The notes below the pieces were generated by a model. That model worked only from the letters and a program-made list of their open reading frames with translations. It had not been told where the DNA came from and searched no databases. Both the position numbers and the translations under genes were made by a program. Positions 22,194 through 25,660 of a stretch of 25,660 nt of DNA are shown here, in pieces. The stretch lies in contig DGPO01000009.1 in assembly GCA_002390485.1 (NCBI GenBank), positions 1 to 25,660 on the forward strand, in the 5' to 3' direction. The DNA comes from Halieaceae bacterium UBA4438 (lineage in GTDB: Bacteria; Pseudomonadota; Gammaproteobacteria; Pseudomonadales; Halieaceae). Position 1 is the first letter of the stretch. Each line of letters opens with the position of its first letter.

Positions 22194-22841
22194 ATGCAGC
22201 ACGATCCCGCAGTCATCGCCGGCGTTTGCCTCGTCGCAGAAGCTGCGCTTGCACGTGCCATTGCACTGTCGCCGGGAACAGCGCAGCAACTTGCGCAACT
22301 CCATCCCGTTGAGCTCGCCATTGCCTGTACAAATCCAGCGATCGACGTCTTTCTGGTCATTAACGGCGACGGTGCGATTAACGTATCAAGCTACCGAGAG
22401 ACCGAGCCCACGGTGTGTATATCCGGATCTTCGAGTGCATTCCTTAAAGTCGCCAGCGCATCCGATCCGGCAGCCGCACTGATCAATGGCAATATTAAAA
22501 TCACTGGTGATACCGCTGTACTCATGACGTTACAAAATGTACTGAGTGACCTGAATATCGACTGGGAGGCGCCCTTGGTCGACCTTCTTGGTCCAATCGT
22601 TGGACATCAACTTGCGAACCTTTTGCGAGGGTTGACCACCGCATCCAAAGTCGCGCACCAAAGTGCGCGTCGGCAGTTGAGTGAATTCATCCTTGAAGAG
22701 GGGCGTCTATCGCCGCCGAGAGCGGAACTGGACGACTTTTTAGGGTCTGTTGACGATATGGTACTGCGTGTTGACCGGGCTGAGTCGCGGCTAAAGCGCT
22801 TGAAAAACCGCGTCGACATTTTGAGCGGAGCGAGTGTGTGA
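22194..22841 (+). CDS. ubiJ: Ubiquinone biosynthesis accessory factor UbiJ
   Basis: UbiJ is a lipid-binding accessory protein of the soluble Ubi complex that carries hydrophobic ubiquinone precursors. The protein here is 215 residues. The N-terminal half resembles an SCP2 sterol-carrier-like domain (about 10-115, with ASDPAAALINGNIKITGD, where the INGNIKITGD type segment is typical of UbiJ), and the C-terminal part (about 165-210) is charged and likely coiled coil (DDMVLRVDRAESRLKRLKNR). The position between ubiE and ubiB is the strongest evidence. ATG 22194 has AAGG 9 bases upstream; GTG 22188, which overlaps the ubiE stop (TAGTG), is the alternative. The stop overlaps the ubiB GTG (GTGA). 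Sequence conservation in this family is low, hence slightly lower confidence. Confidence 0.92.
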   Translation: MQHDPAVIAGVCLVAEAALARAIALSPGTAQQLAQLHPVELAIACTNPAIDVFLVINGDGAINVSSYRETEPTVCISGSSSAFLKVASASDPAAALINGNIKITGDTAVLMTLQNVLSDLNIDWEAPLVDLLGPIVGHQLANLLRGLTTASKVAHQSARRQLSEFILEEGRLSPPRAELDDFLGSVDDMVLRVDRAESRLKRLKNRVDILSGASV

Positions 22842-24403
22842 AACGTGCCATTGCATTTCTAACCACCGCGCGCAGGCATCGATTAGGGGTGTTTTTGCCG
22901 CAAGGCTCAAGCAAGGTGCTTCGCTGGCTACTGTCGAGCAAAGAAACCGCGGACTCAGCACCACGCGGTGAGCGCCTGAGATCGGCACTTGAGTCCCTAG
23001 GGCCCGTACCCATTAAGTTCGGCCAGCTGTTGTCCACCCGGCGCGATCTCTTGCCCGATGAAATTGCAGACGAACTGGCGTTACTGCAAGACAATGTCGC
23101 TCCATTTTCAACCGAGGCGGCCGTCAATATTATCGAGGCGCAACTCAAACAACCCATTGCCACAGCCTTTCGTGATTTTGACTCAACACCACTCGCCGCT
23201 GCATCGGTGGCCCAGATTCACGGGATCACGCTGAACGATGGCGAAGCCGCAGTCATCAAAGTCCTGCGACCCGGAATAGAGAAGCAAATTGCGGCGGACA
23301 TTCGCCTTTTTAAGCGCCTTGCTTGGCTGATAGATCGGGTTTCTGAGGATCTGCGACGACTTCGATTGCCAGAAATCGTAAAGGACTATGAGGCCACGAT
23401 CTTGGCCGAACTGGACTTACGACGCGAAGCGGCGAATGCGTCATTGCTGAAAAAGAATACAGCTCAGCGAAAGCTTGTGTTCGTACCCACCACTTTTTGG
23501 GACTACAGCACGCCCAAGCTCATGGTCTCGGAACGAATCACCGGCATCCCCGTAGGTGACATCGGGGCGCTGCATAATGCCGGGGTCAACATGAAGGTCC
23601 TTGCTGAACGCGGCGTGGAAATATTCTTTTCTCAGGTGTTTGATGACTGCTTCTTTCACGCCGACATGCACCCTGGCAACATTTTTGTGGATGCGACAAA
23701 TCCAGATTTGCCAACCTACATCGCGATCGACTGCGCCATTGTCGGACAGCTTTCTCGGGACGATCAGTATTACGTGGCACGCAATTTACTTGCGATTTTG
23801 CAGCGCAATTACAGGCTGGTCGCAGAGCTGCATATTGAAAGTGGTTGGGTTCCCGCATCGACGCGAGTTCAAGACTTTGAGTCGACTATCCGCATGCTGT
23901 GTGAACCTATTTTCGATCGCCCACTGCACCAAATTTCTCTCGGACACATGCTGGTAAATCTGTTCAAGGCCGCGTCAAGTTTTGATATGAAAGTCCAGCC
24001 GCAACTTGTGCTCCTTCAAAAGACGCTCCTCAACATTGAAGGGCTGGGTCGACAACTCTACCCTGAGCTCAACCTGTGGGAGACGGCAAAGCCATTTTTA
24101 GAGGACTGGCTCAAGCGGCAATACAGTCCCGTGAACATAGTGAAACAACTCCAGCGCGATGCACCCGCCTTCATCCATCACGCCTCTCAGTTGCCAGAGG
24201 TCATTCCACAGTTTCTGGCCCTTCAACGACAAGCCCTTAGCGACACGCCCAGTCAGCGTTCTTCAAAAGTGAGTGCCGACTTATTCATCGGCTCGGGTCT
24301 CACGATACTGATTATGTCCCTTGCGCTCGATCTTCAATCCGGCGGGTATGCGGGACTGGGCATAGTGCTTCTGGCAGCAGGACTCCTCACTCGCGGCAAG
24401 TGA
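22838..24403 (+). CDS. ubiB: Ubiquinone biosynthesis ATPase/kinase-like UbiB
   Basis: UbiB is a membrane-bound ADCK/COQ8-type atypical kinase-like ATPase needed for ubiquinone synthesis. The 521 residues carry the family's KxGQ motif as KFGQ (60-63), an alanine-rich loop AAAS (120-123) in place of the kinase glycine loop, Lys141 in AVIKVLRPG, the catalytic-loop-like HADMHPGN (274-281), and the metal-binding region IDCAIVG, where Asp298 is kept but the usual Gly after DC/DF is Ala300. Two C-terminal membrane helices lie in about 478-520 ([19 protein letters not shown] and [12 protein letters not shown]). The start is GTG, overlapping the ubiJ stop by 4 bases, so the two are translationally coupled. 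hisI follows after 10 bases. Confidence 0.97.
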   Translation: MKRAIAFLTTARRHRLGVFLPQGSSKVLRWLLSSKETADSAPRGERLRSALESLGPVPIKFGQLLSTRRDLLPDEIADELALLQDNVAPFSTEAAVNIIEAQLKQPIATAFRDFDSTPLAAASVAQIHGITLNDGEAAVIKVLRPGIEKQIAADIRLFKRLAWLIDRVSEDLRRLRLPEIVKDYEATILAELDLRREAANASLLKKNTAQRKLVFVPTTFWDYSTPKLMVSERITGIPVGDIGALHNAGVNMKVLAERGVEIFFSQVFDDCFFHADMHPGNIFVDATNPDLPTYIAIDCAIVGQLSRDDQYYVARNLLAILQRNYRLVAELHIESGWVPASTRVQDFESTIRMLCEPIFDRPLHQISLGHMLVNLFKAASSFDMKVQPQLVLLQKTLLNIEGLGRQLYPELNLWETAKPFLEDWLKRQYSPVNIVKQLQRDAPAFIHHASQLPEVIPQFLALQRQALSDTPSQRSSKVSADLFIGSGLTILIMSLALDLQSGGYAGLGIVLLAAGLLTRGK

Positions 24404-24413
24404 TCGTAGGGCC

Positions 24414-24818
24414 ATGGCGTGGCATACTGTTGCAATGACAAACAATGACCAGACCTCGATACCCCAGACGATGCAGCCCAAGTGGAATGCAGACGGCCTG
24501 CTGCCGGCTATTGCGCAAGATGCCCGTACGGGCGAAGTGCTGATGATGGCTTGGATGAACGAGGAAGCACTCCGGCTCACGTTGAGCGAAAACCGAACCG
24601 TCTATTGGTCACGGTCGCGCAAGTCTCTATGGCGAAAAGGCGAAACGTCGGGCAACGTTCAAGAGCTGATTGACGTTCGGCTGGACTGCGATGGCGATAC
24701 ACTGTTGCTTAAGGTCCATCAGGTGGGCGAAGGTGCGTGCCACACAGGCCGTCGGCATTGTTTTTTTTACGAGCCCAAAGACAAGCAATGGGTCTTCGGA
24801 GCAAGCGACTGTGACTGA
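24414..24818 (+). CDS. hisI: Phosphoribosyl-AMP cyclohydrolase
   Basis: HisI opens the adenine ring of phosphoribosyl-AMP, the third step of histidine synthesis. It is 134 residues. The family motifs are [30 protein letters not shown] with the substrate-binding serines, [12 protein letters not shown] with the metal-binding Asp-Cys-Asp, and [14 protein letters not shown] with the two remaining zinc cysteines. The start is not settled: ATG 24414 has AGGG only about 2 bases away, ATG 24435 has no clear ribosome site, and ATG 24471 is closest to the conserved WNADG. In E. coli HisI is fused to HisE; here the two are separate genes, as in Pseudomonas. The gene lies 10 bases after ubiB and overlaps hisE by 8 bases. 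Confidence 0.96.
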   Translation: MAWHTVAMTNNDQTSIPQTMQPKWNADGLLPAIAQDARTGEVLMMAWMNEEALRLTLSENRTVYWSRSRKSLWRKGETSGNVQELIDVRLDCDGDTLLLKVHQVGEGACHTGRRHCFFYEPKDKQWVFGASDCD

Positions 24819-25179
24819 CCTGTTGAACGCAATCGCGGCGGTCATTGAGGAGCGGCGAACAGCGGACCCGGATACCTCCTATGTCGCAAGCCTCAACCAA
24901 AAAGGCCTCGATAAGATCTTAGAGAAGGTCGGAGAGGAGGCCATTGAAGTCATTTTGGCCGCCAAAACACTTGATTCGTCAGGCGGCAGCAATCAAGCAG
25001 TGATCAGCGAAGTCGCGGACCTCGTATTTCACTCGATGGTGATGCTGGACAGGCTGGGTATCAGTCATAATGAAGTGTTAGACGCTCTGGCGTTACGTCA
25101 AGGTGTGTCGGGTCTTGAAGAGAAGGCGTCACGCAACCACTCGTCGGGCAAGAACGCCCACAACGATTACACACGGTGA
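24811..25179 (+). CDS. hisE: Phosphoribosyl-ATP pyrophosphatase
   Basis: HisE removes pyrophosphate from phosphoribosyl-ATP, the second step of histidine synthesis, supplying the substrate of the neighbouring HisI. The protein is 122 residues. The all-alpha MazG-like fold is shown by [20 protein letters not shown] and [15 protein letters not shown], with the metal-binding Glu/Asp pattern EKVGEEAIE and EVADLVFH. The open frame begins further upstream inside hisI, but the GTG at 24811 gives the family N-terminus ([15 protein letters not shown]) and has GGAG 9 bases upstream, so I take it as the start; it overlaps the hisI end by 8 bases. The C-terminus (about 105-122, [16 protein letters not shown]) is polar and probably unstructured. 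tatA follows after 6 bases. Confidence 0.96.
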   Translation: MTDLLNAIAAVIEERRTADPDTSYVASLNQKGLDKILEKVGEEAIEVILAAKTLDSSGGSNQAVISEVADLVFHSMVMLDRLGISHNEVLDALALRQGVSGLEEKASRNHSSGKNAHNDYTR

Positions 25180-25185
25180 ACTATT

Positions 25186-25380
25186 ATGGGATTTAGCGGC
25201 ATTGGAATATGGCAACTACTGATCGTTCTCGCCATCGTCGTCTTGATTTTTGGCACAAAGCGCCTCCCCGGTGCCGCCCGAGACCTCGGCAGCGCGATTA
25301 CTCACTTTCGCGAAGGCATTAAACGCAACGACGACGAAGCGCCCAAAATCGACGACTCAAAGGAAGAAAGCGACAAATAA
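25186..25380 (+). CDS. tatA: Twin-arginine translocase subunit TatA
   Basis: TatA assembles into the variable-size part of the Tat system that exports folded proteins across the inner membrane. The 64-residue protein has a short membrane helix (about 5-21, GIGIWQLLIVLAIVVLIFG), the FG hinge followed by TKRLPGAARDLGSAITHFREGIK as the amphipathic helix, and an acidic C-terminal tail (DDEAPKIDDSKEESDK). This is a typical though short TatA. The pair with TatB 13 bases downstream supports the call; TatC would be expected just beyond the right edge. The location after hisE matches Pseudomonas. I see only a weak ribosome site (GGTGA, 7 bases before the ATG). Confidence 0.97.
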   Translation: MGFSGIGIWQLLIVLAIVVLIFGTKRLPGAARDLGSAITHFREGIKRNDDEAPKIDDSKEESDK

Positions 25381-25393
25381 CGTCGCGCTATAG

Positions 25394-25660
25394 ATGTTAG
25401 ATATCGGTTTCGCTGAACTTTTAGTTGTCAGTGCCATTGCGTTGTTCGTGGTAGGCCCTGAGCGACTCCCCAGTGCTCTAAGGTCCATGTCGCTATGGGT
25501 GGGCCGCGTGCGTCGAGGATTTGAAGAAATTAAAGCCGATGTCAGTCGAGAAATGCACAACGAAGAGGTCATGCGTGCGCTCAAAGAGAGTCGAGATGAA
25601 GTACAAGACATCGCAGACGTCAGTAGCGCCTTGTCGATAGAGCCGACCACCGATGCGACT
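25394..25660 (+). CDS. tatB: Twin-arginine translocase subunit TatB, 3' part cut by window edge
   Basis: TatB forms the substrate receptor with TatC. Eighty-nine codons are visible with no stop before the edge. It begins MLDIGFAELLVVSAIALFVV, a membrane helix with the conserved polar Glu8, followed by GPERLPSALRSMSLWVGRV as hinge and amphipathic helix. The GPERLP sequence separates TatB from TatA, which has GTKRLP here. A charged helical region follows (EEIKADVSREMHNEEVMRAL), and the frame is open at TTDAT at the edge. The ATG at 25394 lies 13 bases after tatA; no strong ribosome site is visible. Confidence 0.95.
   Translation, partial: MLDIGFAELLVVSAIALFVVGPERLPSALRSMSLWVGRVRRGFEEIKADVSREMHNEEVMRALKESRDEVQDIADVSSALSIEPTTDAT

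Noticed and set aside
22687..23163. 158-codon minus-strand frame across the ubiJ-ubiB junction
   Set aside because: It is antisense to two well-supported genes, Ser/Arg-rich and without any recognisable motif.

Overview
This 25.7 kb window is a gene-dense stretch of gammaproteobacterial chromosome with almost no non-coding DNA. Every gene belongs to a family with a well-known role. The order hemE-gltD-gltB-aroB-aroK-pilQPONM / ponA / rpmE / priA-argS-SPOR-DUF971-ubiE-ubiJ-ubiB-hisI-hisE-tatA-tatB matches the arrangement I know from Pseudomonas and related marine gammaproteobacteria. The moderate GC content and compactness would suit a marine Cellvibrionales/Halieaceae-type bacterium, but the genus is my inference and cannot be fixed from this sequence alone.

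Left part (1-13543), all on the minus strand, read from right to left: pilM-pilN-pilO-pilP-pilQ encode the inner-membrane alignment complex and the outer-membrane secretin of type IV pili. They run with short overlaps and are followed closely by aroK and aroB (shikimate pathway). After a 137-bp gap with a candidate promoter come gltB-gltD (both subunits of NADPH glutamate synthase) and hemE (haem synthesis), which is cut by the left edge.

Middle part: a 168-bp divergent region (13544-13711) separates pilM from ponA, the bifunctional penicillin-binding protein 1A, on the plus strand. rpmE (ribosomal protein L31) lies on the minus strand, convergent with ponA and divergent from priA. A good intrinsic terminator lies downstream of rpmE.

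Right part (16461-25660), all on the plus strand: priA (replication restart helicase), argS (arginyl-tRNA synthetase), an FtsN-like SPOR membrane protein, a DUF971 protein, the ubiquinone genes ubiE-ubiJ-ubiB, the histidine genes hisI and hisE as separate reading frames, and tatA-tatB (twin-arginine export), with tatB cut by the right edge. Short overlaps between ubiE through hisE suggest one transcript.

I found no mobile element, CRISPR array, tRNA, rRNA, phage gene, toxin-antitoxin or defence gene, and no stretch over 300 bases without a gene. I see no undescribed multi-gene system here. Points worth a second look are small: hslVU is missing from its usual place, a putative rpmE promoter has its -10 box on the priA start codon, the start region of ponA holds competing translation signals, the gltB leader has a candidate promoter and hairpin, and UbiB carries a Gly-to-Ala change in a nucleotide-binding motif.
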